Source: a virus
IMG/VR virus record: IMGVR_UViG_3300030106_004869
Location: 1,290-25,167 of that record
Strand: one strand, 5' to 3'
DNA: 23,878 nt
The notes beneath the pieces were generated by a model. That model did no database searches, was not told where the DNA came from, and worked only from the letters and a program-made list of their open reading frames with translations. Numbering within the stretch: position 1 is the stretch's first letter; the number at the start of each line of letters is the position of its first letter. Of this stretch, positions 12,714 through 18,752 are shown piece by piece. A program made the translations under genes and the position numbers.

Positions 12714-12736
12714 CCTTCGGGCTACCATTTTTTTTT
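12707..12736 (+). terminator. Intrinsic terminator with UUCG tetraloop
   Basis: AUGGUAGCC (12707-12715), UUCG, GGCUACCAU (12720-12728), then a run of nine U (12728-12736). A classic Rho-independent terminator for the candidate RNA and anything reading in from upstream. Confidence 0.9.
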
Positions 12737-12737
12737 A

Positions 12738-12748
12738 GTGTATATAGC
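12738..12748 (+). promoter_or_regulatory. Degenerate cleavage-site motif GUGUA-UAUAGC
   Basis: Matches the repeated site GUGUC-UAURGC except for A at the cleavage position, which hammerheads tolerate. It follows a hairpin directly, as the others do, but no Shine-Dalgarno follows. It lies just downstream of a terminator. Confidence 0.4.
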
Positions 12749-12795
12749 AAATAATTTGTTATAATTAATCATAAATTGTTAGAAAGGAAAACATA

Positions 12796-12987
12796 ATGAA
12801 CGAGACAGAAGAATATTGGAAGCAGAAACACGGCCAAAGAAAACAAGAAATATTAAAAGATCTTGAAAAATATTTTAAGGTTAGAAATAAATCTAAAATT
12901 GAAATATTAAACTTACGCTTTGATTATGAAATACAAAGGCTCCAGGCGGAATTACAAAACATAAATCAAATATTAGAGGTGATCTAA
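12796..12987 (+). CDS. Small coiled-coil protein (63 aa)
   Basis: Begins MNETEEYWKQKHGQRKQEIL and continues as an almost unbroken charged helix (IEILNLRFDYEIQRLQAELQ), likely a coiled coil. AGAAAGGAAAAC before the ATG gives the Shine-Dalgarno. TATAAT at 12760-12765 is a -10 candidate for a new transcript after the terminator, without a clear -35. Its TAA overlaps the next ATG by one base (TAATG). Function unknown. Confidence 0.7.
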   Translation: MNETEEYWKQKHGQRKQEILKDLEKYFKVRNKSKIEILNLRFDYEIQRLQAELQNINQILEVI

Positions 12988-13100
12988 TGGGAAGAACTAT
13001 TGGTTTATGCAATGCAATTAAAAGTCGTCATGGGCCTGCAACGGGTGTTGCTAAAATGAAAAGAGCAGCAAAGAAAAAAAGGAGAAAAAAGAAAAGATGA
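12987..13100 (+). CDS. Tiny protein with a very basic tail (37 aa)
   Basis: Begins MGRTIGLCNAIKSRHGPATG and ends in a tail with about 14 K or R among the last 17 residues, so it almost certainly binds nucleic acid or ribosomes non-specifically. It is coupled to the gene before (TAATG) and the gene after (ATGA). The stretch AAAAAAAGGAGAAAAAAG in its end also serves as the next gene's ribosome-binding site. No family recognised. Confidence 0.6.
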   Translation: MGRTIGLCNAIKSRHGPATGVAKMKRAAKKKRRKKKR

Positions 13101-13246
13101 GTAGAGATAAAACTAAATGGGTATCTCAAATGATATCTACTAAAACTAGAAAAATGTTAGAAGAGATATGTCAAAAAACTAGACGATCTGTTCCGACAGA
13201 GCTAGAAATCATAGTAGAAGAAGCCCATAATAAAAACAGAAAGTAG
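13097..13246 (+). CDS. Small ribbon-helix-helix-like protein (49 aa)
   Basis: MSRDKTKWVSQMISTKTRKM is followed by LEEICQKTRRSVPTELEIIVEEA. A short strand (WVSQMIST), a helix, a turn with S-V-P and a second helix is the layout of Arc/CopG-type ribbon-helix-helix DNA-binding proteins, which act as dimeric repressors. Size fits that fold. It could regulate nearby promoters such as the palindrome at 13481-13500. The fold is judged by eye, so the call is tentative. The stop lies inside a hairpin shared with the convergent gene. Confidence 0.6.
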   Translation: MSRDKTKWVSQMISTKTRKMLEEICQKTRRSVPTELEIIVEEAHNKNRK

Positions 13247-13265
13247 GGTTATTCCCTACTTTCTG
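13237..13265 (-). terminator. Shared terminator hairpin between convergent genes
   Basis: CAGAAAGTAGGG (13237-13248) and CCCTACTTTCTG (13254-13265) form a perfect 12-bp stem with a 5-nt loop. On the minus strand it is followed by TTTTTATTAT, a good U-run, so it ends the leftward block. On the plus strand no U-run follows. Both convergent stop codons lie within the stem. Confidence 0.75.
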
Positions 13266-13414
13266 CCTCCACAAGTACATTTTTCATCCATTTTTAGTAA
13301 TCTTTGTTGTAAATATTTTATATATTTTTCTTGTAATTGTTTTTCTGTCATCTTATTTATCTCTAATTGTGTTAATCTATCAATAGTCTCAGTTTTAAAC
13401 TGTCTAGTTTCCAT
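13256..13414 (-). CDS. Small helical protein (52 aa), unknown
   Basis: Begins METRQFKTETIDRLTQLEIN and ends KMDEKCTCGGRK. It is mostly one long charged helix followed by CTCGG, a short cysteine motif. AAGGAG eight bases before the ATG is a good Shine-Dalgarno. It is the last gene of the leftward block, with 124 nt between it and the nuclease gene upstream. That gap contains a palindrome and an alternating purine-pyrimidine tract, so it may have its own promoter (TATACT at the palindrome edge). Confidence 0.65.
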   Translation of the reverse strand: METRQFKTETIDRLTQLEINKMTEKQLQEKYIKYLQQRLLKMDEKCTCGGRK

Positions 13415-13451
13415 ATTTTACTCCTTATATATTAATTGTATTTTTACATAT

Positions 13452-13471
13452 TGCATATGTGCGCACGCGCG
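13452..13471. repeat. 20-nt alternating purine-pyrimidine tract
   Basis: Strict alternation ending GCGCACGCGCG, followed by A, matching the end of the 12314-12339 tract. It lies in the 5' region of the 52-aa leftward gene. Confidence 0.45.
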
Positions 13472-13480
13472 AAACTCTAG

Positions 13481-13500
13481 TATATCAAATTCTTGATATA
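13481..13500. promoter_or_regulatory. Perfect palindrome TATATCAA-ATTC-TTGATATA
   Basis: An 8-bp inverted repeat with a 4-nt centre in the gap between two leftward genes. On the minus strand it overlaps a -10-like TATACT, so it could be an operator for the 52-aa gene. No U-run follows on the minus strand. Confidence 0.4.
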
Positions 13501-13538
13501 AATTTCCACACATTTATTTTTAAAAACTTAAAATAAAC

Positions 13539-13910
13539 TTATTGACTTTCTAATTTTTTTATAATCTTGGCTAAATCACAGTTACTTGGCGAAAACTTTA
13601 TGGTTTCATCGTCAATCATCATCAAAATCACTCCCATTCTTTTTTGATCCGATGTGGGGCATCTGTTAATTTCTTTTTTTGATGGGTATTTATATTTTTT
13701 TCTATGTGTAATTGTTTTAACATCAATTAAAAAAACTTCTCCATCATCATTTACAGCAATAATATCTATCAAACCATTGGGAGATGTATTAGTAAAAACT
13801 AAAAAACCATTTTTTATTAAAAATTGTGTGGCTTTTAATTCTGAAACCACTCCGGTAGCATGTTTTTGATTGAGTAAAGTTGTATTAATCGAGTATTTTT
13901 TTGCTGTCAT
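13539..13910 (-). CDS. PD-(D/E)xK endonuclease, Hjc/resolvase-like
   Basis: A 123-aa protein with the nuclease core in its first half: GVVSELKATQFLI (E24), then NGLIDIIAV (D49), then VFLIDVKT (D63, K65), the E...D...D-x-K pattern of Holliday-junction-resolvase-like and restriction-like enzymes. It would cut branched or damaged DNA during replication and recombination. The start at 13910 overlaps the upstream 93-aa gene by 26 nt and lacks a clear binding site, so coupling is likely. It is distinct from the nuclease at 7968-8396: the core spacing and flanks differ. Confidence 0.8.
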   Translation of the reverse strand: MTAKKYSINTTLLNQKHATGVVSELKATQFLIKNGFLVFTNTSPNGLIDIIAVNDDGEVFLIDVKTITHRKKYKYPSKKEINRCPTSDQKRMGVILMMIDDETIKFSPSNCDLAKIIKKLESQ

Positions 13911-14166
13911 CTGAAGAGAAAAGCTGTAAGGGGATTGTCATCCGGTAAATTATAGAACTTTTGTAAACTACAATAGTCCTGCCACCCTCTTTATCTTTCC
14001 TAATCATAGAGGCCATCAGTTTTATCTCATTCTTATTTTCTTGTAATATCCATCCTACTTCATCACAGATGGCTGTTTTTAATTTTTTCATATCATCGTA
14101 AGTATGCCAGCCGGACTCCTCCTCTACAGTGTCCCGCCAAACGATATACTCCAATTGATAATCCAT
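13885..14166 (-). CDS. Hypothetical protein (93 aa)
   Basis: Begins MDYQLEYIVWRDTVEEESGW, then a helix (DDMKKLKTAICDEVGWILQE), then strands with EIKLMASMIRK and GGRTIVVYKSSIIYRM. The layout and the phrase W-x-D-x-x-x-E-E-S-G-W are compact, but I know no named domain. The ATG at 14166 has AGG five bases upstream. It overlaps the nuclease gene by 26 nt. Confidence 0.65.
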   Translation of the reverse strand: MDYQLEYIVWRDTVEEESGWHTYDDMKKLKTAICDEVGWILQENKNEIKLMASMIRKDKEGGRTIVVYKSSIIYRMTIPLQLFSSDDSKKILD

Positions 14167-14209
14167 GCCTAAATTATAGGCTATTATGAAATTGATTACA
14201 AAATTGTTT

Positions 14210-14833
14210 TTAAATCAAGGTATTTTGGCCCGGAATTAGCCGTTCGAACCTATTATGTTTTCCATCTTTACTCATAAACCAAGTTCTTTCAGTGCTTCCA
14301 TTAACTGAATAACCTGGAGATTTAACATTCCCTGAACTAATTTTTACTGCCTCAGATACGGCTTCTAAGTAAAAATCATCTCCAAACATAACTCCATTTT
14401 CTTTTAACTTGGGCCACCAATTTTCTATGTCATCCATAACCGCTTCATGTTCATGAGCTCCGTCAACCATAATATAATCAAAAAATCCATCCTCAAATTT
14501 TTCAATTGTTTCTTTATTATCTGATCTCGATTGTATTGGTATTACTATATCTCTACCAATAAAAAATTTTAAATTTTCTTTAAAAACAGAAAAAAAATCT
14601 TTTGGAATTTTTAAACTTGCATGTTCAGAGGACCCTTCAAAAGTGTCTAAAGCATATATTTTTACATTTGTTTTGTCCGCATTATGTAACGCAGTCGCTA
14701 AGTAATGTGTAGACCTACCCATAAAAGACCCTATTTCTAATATTTTAGCATCATCAGCAACCTCATCCACAATTGTGTCGTAAGTTTCAGAGTAATTAAA
14801 CCACCCAGGTATTTTAAAATAACTATGTTTCAT
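14210..14833 (-). CDS. Class I SAM-dependent methyltransferase
   Basis: A 207-aa protein. ILEIGSFMGRSTHYLA (residues ~31-46) is SAM-binding motif I. YALDTFEGSSEH (residues ~60-71) supplies the acidic residue after strand 2. FDYIMVDGAHEHEAVMDDIENW (residues ~119-140) is the strand-4 region with the D-G-A-H-x-x-x-x-x-x-D-x pattern typical of Methyltransf_24/CmcI-like enzymes, which act on small molecules or sugars. Phage copies are often linked to surface or glycan modification, but here the neighbours are DNA enzymes. The target is not readable. The start overlaps the 55-aa gene upstream by 11 nt. Confidence 0.8.
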   Translation of the reverse strand: MKHSYFKIPGWFNYSETYDTIVDEVADDAKILEIGSFMGRSTHYLATALHNADKTNVKIYALDTFEGSSEHASLKIPKDFFSVFKENLKFFIGRDIVIPIQSRSDNKETIEKFEDGFFDYIMVDGAHEHEAVMDDIENWWPKLKENGVMFGDDFYLEAVSEAVKISSGNVKSPGYSVNGSTERTWFMSKDGKHNRFERLIPGQNTLI

Positions 14834-14990
14834 TTTTTATTTGTTTCCCTTCTAAATATTCTTCGACAATCTTAACAGATTTTTGTAAATTTACACAAGT
14901 ATCATATTTACAATAATTTATTATGTCTCTTAACGCATGTTTAAATTCATCCTCCCTGACAAATCTATATTGATCATTTAAATCAGCCAT
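14823..14990 (-). CDS. Bridging small protein (55 aa)
   Basis: The ATG lies inside the last codons of the helicase gene (13-nt overlap) and the TAG lies inside the first codons of the methyltransferase gene (11-nt overlap). GAGGAG nine bases upstream is a clear Shine-Dalgarno. The protein begins MADLNDQYRFVREDEFKHAL and contains NYCKYDTCVNLQKSVKIVEEYLEGK, mostly helical with two cysteines. It ties helicase and methyltransferase translation together. Function unknown. Confidence 0.65.
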   Translation of the reverse strand: MADLNDQYRFVREDEFKHALRDIINYCKYDTCVNLQKSVKIVEEYLEGKQIKNET

Positions 14991-16438
14991 TTTTTGAACT
15001 CCTCTCCCATTATTTGGGTAGCTATATTTATTTTTTCTCGAAGACTTTTTAAGATATTTTCATCTACGGTTCCTTCGCAAACCAAATCAACATATGTTAC
15101 TTTGTTTTCAGTTCCAATACGATGATTTCTAGCCTCCGCCTGCTCTCTTATCTCTAAATCATAATCGTTAGAATAAAAAATCATAGTTTTAGCTATTGTT
15201 AATGTCAGACCATACCCTCCAGTTCTTGGATGACCCACTAAAAATCTCATAGAATCACTATCATCCATAAATTTTTTTAATATTTTTGGTCTATCTGTGC
15301 TTGGAGTTTCACCATAAAAACCCTCCGCGGACCCCGATCCAAACTTTTTATTCAAAGCCTCAATAACTTTTTTAATATTATGGCGGTAAGAGCACCAAAT
15401 AATTACTTTACCATCTACCTCTTCAATTGTTTCTAATAATTCTTTGAGTCTATTTTCTGAAAAATCAATAATTTCTCCATTATCAGTTGTCATATATCCA
15501 CACGCGATTTGGTGGAGCCTTTTTAACTGCGCAATCAAAGTAGCCGTTGTTAGTTCTCCCTCTTCTAATTGAACTAATGCTAAATTTTTCATTTGAACAT
15601 AGGCTTTCAATTGTTTTTCATTCATGGGAACTCTTCTTTTCATGTAAATTTTATCAGGTAAATCTAAGGCTTCATCTTTAGTGACACGATAAGAGAACTG
15701 ACGCAGTTTTTCTGTTAACTCATCCAATCTTTTATAACCCGTAACCTTATTAAAACTACGGCCACCAAAAGAAAGTTTAACTTGATCACAATATCTGGCT
15801 CTAAAAGAATAAATAGAGCTAAAACCTAATAAATCCTCATTTAAAAAAGCACACTGACCATATAAATCCTCCGGGGACTTAGTAATCGGTGATCCCGTTA
15901 GTATGGTCCTATACTTAGCCATGCTTCCAATCTTTATACATTGCTTAGTTCTTTTCGTGGACATGTTTTTAATGATAGTAGACTCATCTACACACATTAA
16001 ACTTTTACCTGAGTAAACAAATTTATCAGCAATCTTTGATCCAAAGTTAGTAATGATACTATCAACATTCATAACCAAAATTTTTAACTTTGAATTAGCA
16101 GAAAAAAGTTTTTGTCTAATTTGATTTTGTTCTTTTTTTGTTTTAGCTCCCTCCCACACATGACAATCATATTCTATATGTTCTGATAAATGTTTTTCTA
16201 ACTCATCTCGCCAGTTGTATTTAATTCCATTGGGACAAATGACTAATAATTGATCAATTTTTCCATTGTCATATAAAATAGACACACCATCAATTAAAAC
16301 CTTGGTTTTTCCGCAACCCATTTCCATAAATAAAGCATACTCAGGGCTACGATTCTCAAATTGAGCCATCATTCCACCAAGACCTATTAATTGATGTTCC
16401 ATAGGCTTAGTTTTAAACTTGTATTTCTCGACTAACAT
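14978..16438 (-). CDS. SNF2/DEAD-like superfamily 2 helicase
   Basis: A 486-aa ATP-dependent translocase. Motifs in order: EHQ near residue 14 (Q motif), MGCGKTK at 40-46 (Walker A), VDEST at 150-154 (Walker B, DEST in place of DEAH), LTGSPIT at 180-186 (motif III), WCSYRH around 348-353 (motif IV), TGGYGLTLT at 406-414 (motif V) and QAEARNHRIG at 433-442 (motif VI). The R-x-H-R-I-G ending is SNF2-like. Phage members are thought to remodel or unwind DNA in replication and recombination. It is the first gene of the leftward block and is separated from the rightward block by only 31 nt, which must hold any divergent promoters. Confidence 0.9.
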   Translation of the reverse strand: MLVEKYKFKTKPMEHQLIGLGGMMAQFENRSPEYALFMEMGCGKTKVLIDGVSILYDNGKIDQLLVICPNGIKYNWRDELEKHLSEHIEYDCHVWEGAKTKKEQNQIRQKLFSANSKLKILVMNVDSIITNFGSKIADKFVYSGKSLMCVDESTIIKNMSTKRTKQCIKIGSMAKYRTILTGSPITKSPEDLYGQCAFLNEDLLGFSSIYSFRARYCDQVKLSFGGRSFNKVTGYKRLDELTEKLRQFSYRVTKDEALDLPDKIYMKRRVPMNEKQLKAYVQMKNLALVQLEEGELTTATLIAQLKRLHQIACGYMTTDNGEIIDFSENRLKELLETIEEVDGKVIIWCSYRHNIKKVIEALNKKFGSGSAEGFYGETPSTDRPKILKKFMDDSDSMRFLVGHPRTGGYGLTLTIAKTMIFYSNDYDLEIREQAEARNHRIGTENKVTYVDLVCEGTVDENILKSLREKINIATQIMGEEFKKWLI

Positions 16439-16469
16439 ATTATATCTTTATTCTAAGAAAGAAATTATT

Positions 16470-16820
16470 ATGAATGATACAAAAAGTAAAGTCTATGTTG
16501 TTCAAAATGTTATGAGAAAACATGCTGATGGAACAATAAGAGCATTAGACTATACGCAAGCTGAGAGATTTGGCGAAGTAATATTTTTATTTGATGGCCA
16601 AAAACAAGTAGTCATGTCTCCACAGCCCACAATAAGAAAAATTAAATCTATGTTGAGAGGAATAAAAGATACAGACTATATATTATTAGTTGGTGATCCT
16701 GCACTTATTGGCTTGACCACAAGTGTAGTTTCGTATATTCTCAACGGTAGATATAATATGTTGAAATATGATAGGATAGAAAAAGATTACTTTCCTATCA
16801 GAGTAGACATTAATAGCTAA
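16470..16820 (+). CDS. Hypothetical replication-module protein (116 aa)
   Basis: The ATG at 16470 follows AAGAAAGAAAUU; a longer frame from 16419 would overlap the divergent helicase gene and is rejected. Starts MNDTKSKVYVVQNVMRKHAD, continues with YTQAERFGEVIFLFDG and IKDTDYILLVGDPALIGLTT, and ends DYFPIRVDINS. The phrase LLVGDPALIG occurs in many short proteins next to phage replication genes, from memory, without known function. First gene of the long rightward operon. Confidence 0.8.
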   Translation: MNDTKSKVYVVQNVMRKHADGTIRALDYTQAERFGEVIFLFDGQKQVVMSPQPTIRKIKSMLRGIKDTDYILLVGDPALIGLTTSVVSYILNGRYNMLKYDRIEKDYFPIRVDINS

Positions 16821-16837
16821 CCAGAAAGGCAAAAAAA

Positions 16838-17332
16838 ATGAACGATAAAAACGAAAAGATAAACGGCGTAGTAACATACCATAAAAAGACGAGAGGCGGC
16901 ATGGCAGTTTTTTATCCTAAAAATGATATCACTATCAAGAAGGATGAAAAAATTATTTTACATACTGTACCAAGTAGGCAAGACATCACCAAAAATTATG
17001 AAAAGTGTCCTATCACAAGTTATACAATTTGTGATGCAACAGTTAGCACAGAGGACGCTGTGGCGGATGCATTGACTGCAAAAATTTCTGATCAAGAATT
17101 TTCTAGATCTGATAAAAGAATTATTAAGATGACTATAGATGCTTTACAAAAGATAGATCGCATGAAGTTTAAAGCAGGTGTCGATACGAAAAAGCTTAGA
17201 GAAAAAGTTTTAAATGATTTTACAAAACTTATGGCCATAGGCTTGGCACACAAAGTATTAGACAAACAATTATCAGACATACAGAAAAAGAAAGAAAAGG
17301 AAATGAGGCAACAGTATGACCCTAGATCTTAG
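16838..17332 (+). CDS. Hypothetical protein (164 aa)
   Basis: Begins MNDKNEKINGVVTYHKKTRG, with a beta-rich first half (MAVFYPKNDITIKKDEKIIL; YTICDATVSTEDAVADALT) and a helical, basic second half (LREKVLNDFTKLMAIGLAHK). AGAAAGG upstream is the ribosome-binding site. It overlaps the next gene by 17 nt. Position in the replication operon suggests a DNA-metabolism accessory; no domain is recognised. Confidence 0.75.
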   Translation: MNDKNEKINGVVTYHKKTRGGMAVFYPKNDITIKKDEKIILHTVPSRQDITKNYEKCPITSYTICDATVSTEDAVADALTAKISDQEFSRSDKRIIKMTIDALQKIDRMKFKAGVDTKKLREKVLNDFTKLMAIGLAHKVLDKQLSDIQKKKEKEMRQQYDPRS

Positions 17333-17858
17333 AAGAAGCAAAAAAGATTTTGAAGTAAACGAAGTAGACCCTATTTCAAAAGCATGTCAGGATTATTTAA
17401 AATCAGAAGACGAAATAAATAATCTTGAATTAATGCTAAAATCAAAAAAAGAAAGTTTGCGTCAACAAAATGAATTGATTGTTCAATTAATGGAAGAGCG
17501 TGGTGTTCGTTCTATTAAGATGAAGGATGGTCAATCAGTTGACATAAAACCTTTTTATACTGGAACCATAACTAAAGAGAAGCAGCAGGAGGCATTCCAA
17601 TGGCTTCGTGATAATGGTTATGATGACATTATAAAAAATCAAGTTGTAGTAAAATTTGGTCGAGCTGAAGACGAAAAAGCAAACAATGTTTTTACTGAAC
17701 TTGCTAATCAAGGCCTAGATACTGATAGAAATGTCAAAGTCGAGCCTATGACTCTTAAAGGTTTCATTCGTGAAATGATTGAGAGTGGTAAAGAACTTCC
17801 TATGGAAACTTTTGGAGTTTTTGTGGGACATAAAATAAATATAAAGAAAGGTAAATAA
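17316..17858 (+). CDS. Phage replication-module protein with N-terminal coiled coil (180 aa)
   Basis: Residues ~30-60 form a coiled coil (SEDEINNLELMLKSKKESLR). Then come RGVRSIKMKDGQSVDIKPFY, LRDNGYDDIIKNQVVVKFG, and a C-terminal VEPMTLKGFIREMIESGKEL followed by METFGVFVGHK. I recall this arrangement in phage proteins beside the SSB gene, with no experimentally named function. The coiled-coil plus beta layout is Gam-like only in a general way. It overlaps the preceding gene by 17 nt and is one base from the next. Confidence 0.75.
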   Translation: MTLDLRRSKKDFEVNEVDPISKACQDYLKSEDEINNLELMLKSKKESLRQQNELIVQLMEERGVRSIKMKDGQSVDIKPFYTGTITKEKQQEAFQWLRDNGYDDIIKNQVVVKFGRAEDEKANNVFTELANQGLDTDRNVKVEPMTLKGFIREMIESGKELPMETFGVFVGHKINIKKGK

Positions 17859-17859
17859 A

Positions 17860-18699
17860 ATGGCAGAAGCTAAAAAAGCAGAAGTAGCGAAAAAAGAAAC
17901 AGGAAACGCGATAGCAATGACGGATCTGTTAAAAAAAACAGGGCCCTCTCTCTCAGAAAGAACGACTGAAGATTTTGCAATTCCTTATTTGAATATCATT
18001 GGAGACACATCTCCACAGATAGATAAAGAAGACTCAGAGTACATACGTGGTGCAGAAGCGGGTATGATTTTTAATAATGTAACTAACAAGACTTATAATG
18101 AAATAACTGTTCTTCCTGTGTATTACAGAAGAAGGTATGTTGAGTGGGCTGAGAGAGGTGAAGGACCCGGTGCTCCAGTAAATATTTACACACCATCACA
18201 ATTTGAACAAATGAAAAGAGAGGGTAAAGTTGTGAGAGCCGAAGACAATAAAGAGAGAGTTGTTGGTGGCGATACTTACATAGAAAACACCGCTGAACAT
18301 TATGTAATTGTTATTGAGCCTGATGGTATGTGGTCTAAGGCAATAATAAAAATGAAATCTACTCAGCTAAAAAAATCAAGAACATGGAACTCTATCATGT
18401 CTAATCAAAGAAGAGTGGACGGTGATGAAGTTTATCAACCTAAAGACTTTGCTAGGTCATATACTCTAAAAACTATAAGAGAGAAAAATGACAAAGGTAA
18501 ATGGTTTGGTTGGGTAATATCAGAGAATGTTTGGATAGATCAATTAAACAATCCAAATGTTCAAAAAATCTATGAGGACGCTATGAGTTTTGAAAAACAA
18601 ATACATAGTGGTGAAGTAGATTCAGCTCCACAAAGAGATGATGAGAAGGCAACACCTCAAGGTGCTTCCGCTGAAACATCTACTGATTTACCATTTTAA
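17860..18699 (+). CDS. Single-stranded-DNA-binding-like protein with DLPF tail
   Basis: A 279-aa protein with a basic, alanine-rich start, then a beta-rich core with IPYLNIIGDTSPQIDKE, AGMIFNNVTNKTYNEITVLP and RRRYVEWAERGEG. A disordered acidic tail ends TSTDLPF. Proteins with PYL.I.....P are, from memory, the ssDNA-binding candidates of marine phages. The final D-L-P-F closely resembles the D-I-P-F C-terminus by which SSBs recruit partner proteins. Its position just before primase, helicase and polymerase fits an SSB. It is followed by an attenuator-like hairpin, so it may be made in excess over the enzymes downstream. Confidence 0.75.
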   Translation: MAEAKKAEVAKKETGNAIAMTDLLKKTGPSLSERTTEDFAIPYLNIIGDTSPQIDKEDSEYIRGAEAGMIFNNVTNKTYNEITVLPVYYRRRYVEWAERGEGPGAPVNIYTPSQFEQMKREGKVVRAEDNKERVVGGDTYIENTAEHYVIVIEPDGMWSKAIIKMKSTQLKKSRTWNSIMSNQRRVDGDEVYQPKDFARSYTLKTIREKNDKGKWFGWVISENVWIDQLNNPNVQKIYEDAMSFEKQIHSGEVDSAPQRDDEKATPQGASAETSTDLPF

Positions 18700-18709
18700 T
18701 TTAAATGGG

Positions 18710-18734
18710 GACTAGCCGATAAACTCGGCTAGTC
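18710..18734 (+). terminator. Attenuator-like hairpin between SSB and primase genes
   Basis: GACTAGCCGA (18710-18719), UAAAC, UCGGCTAGTC (18725-18734): a perfect 10-bp stem, followed by only UUU. Partial termination or 3'-end protection of the upstream mRNA is plausible. The primase Shine-Dalgarno GGAGG lies 11 nt further on. Confidence 0.55.
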
Positions 18735-18752
18735 TTTAAATTCGGAGGCTGA

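Larger units (their letters stand above)
12440..12736 (+). ncRNA. Candidate structured non-coding RNA with intrinsic terminator
   Basis: A 13-bp perfect helix AAGAAAGACCUAA (12448-12460) / UUAGGUCUUUCUU (12653-12665) encloses ~190 nt with several hairpins. These are UCUGACU/AGUCAGA (12494-12500 / 12514-12520), CCCAAG/CUUGGG (about 12538-12543 / 12567-12572), and UUGUGGG/CCCACGA around 12620-12646. A promoter candidate precedes it and a textbook terminator follows, giving a ~297-nt transcript. No long ORF is credible. I looked for RNase P, tmRNA, SRP, 6S and group I intron signatures and did not find them. An ORF-sized frame exists on the minus strand but lacks a start context. Confidence 0.6.

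Noticed and set aside
12392-12728. Two minus-strand frames across the candidate structured RNA
   Set aside because: They run through the intrinsic terminator and the closing helix and have no start context; the RNA explanation fits better.
14240-14251. GGTTCGAACGG resembling a tRNA T-loop (minus strand)
   Set aside because: No T-stem, anticodon arm or acceptor pairing around it; it is inside the methyltransferase gene.
16419-16469. Longer N-terminus for the 116-aa gene
   Set aside because: It would overlap the start of the divergent helicase gene, and the internal ATG at 16470 has the purine-rich binding site.
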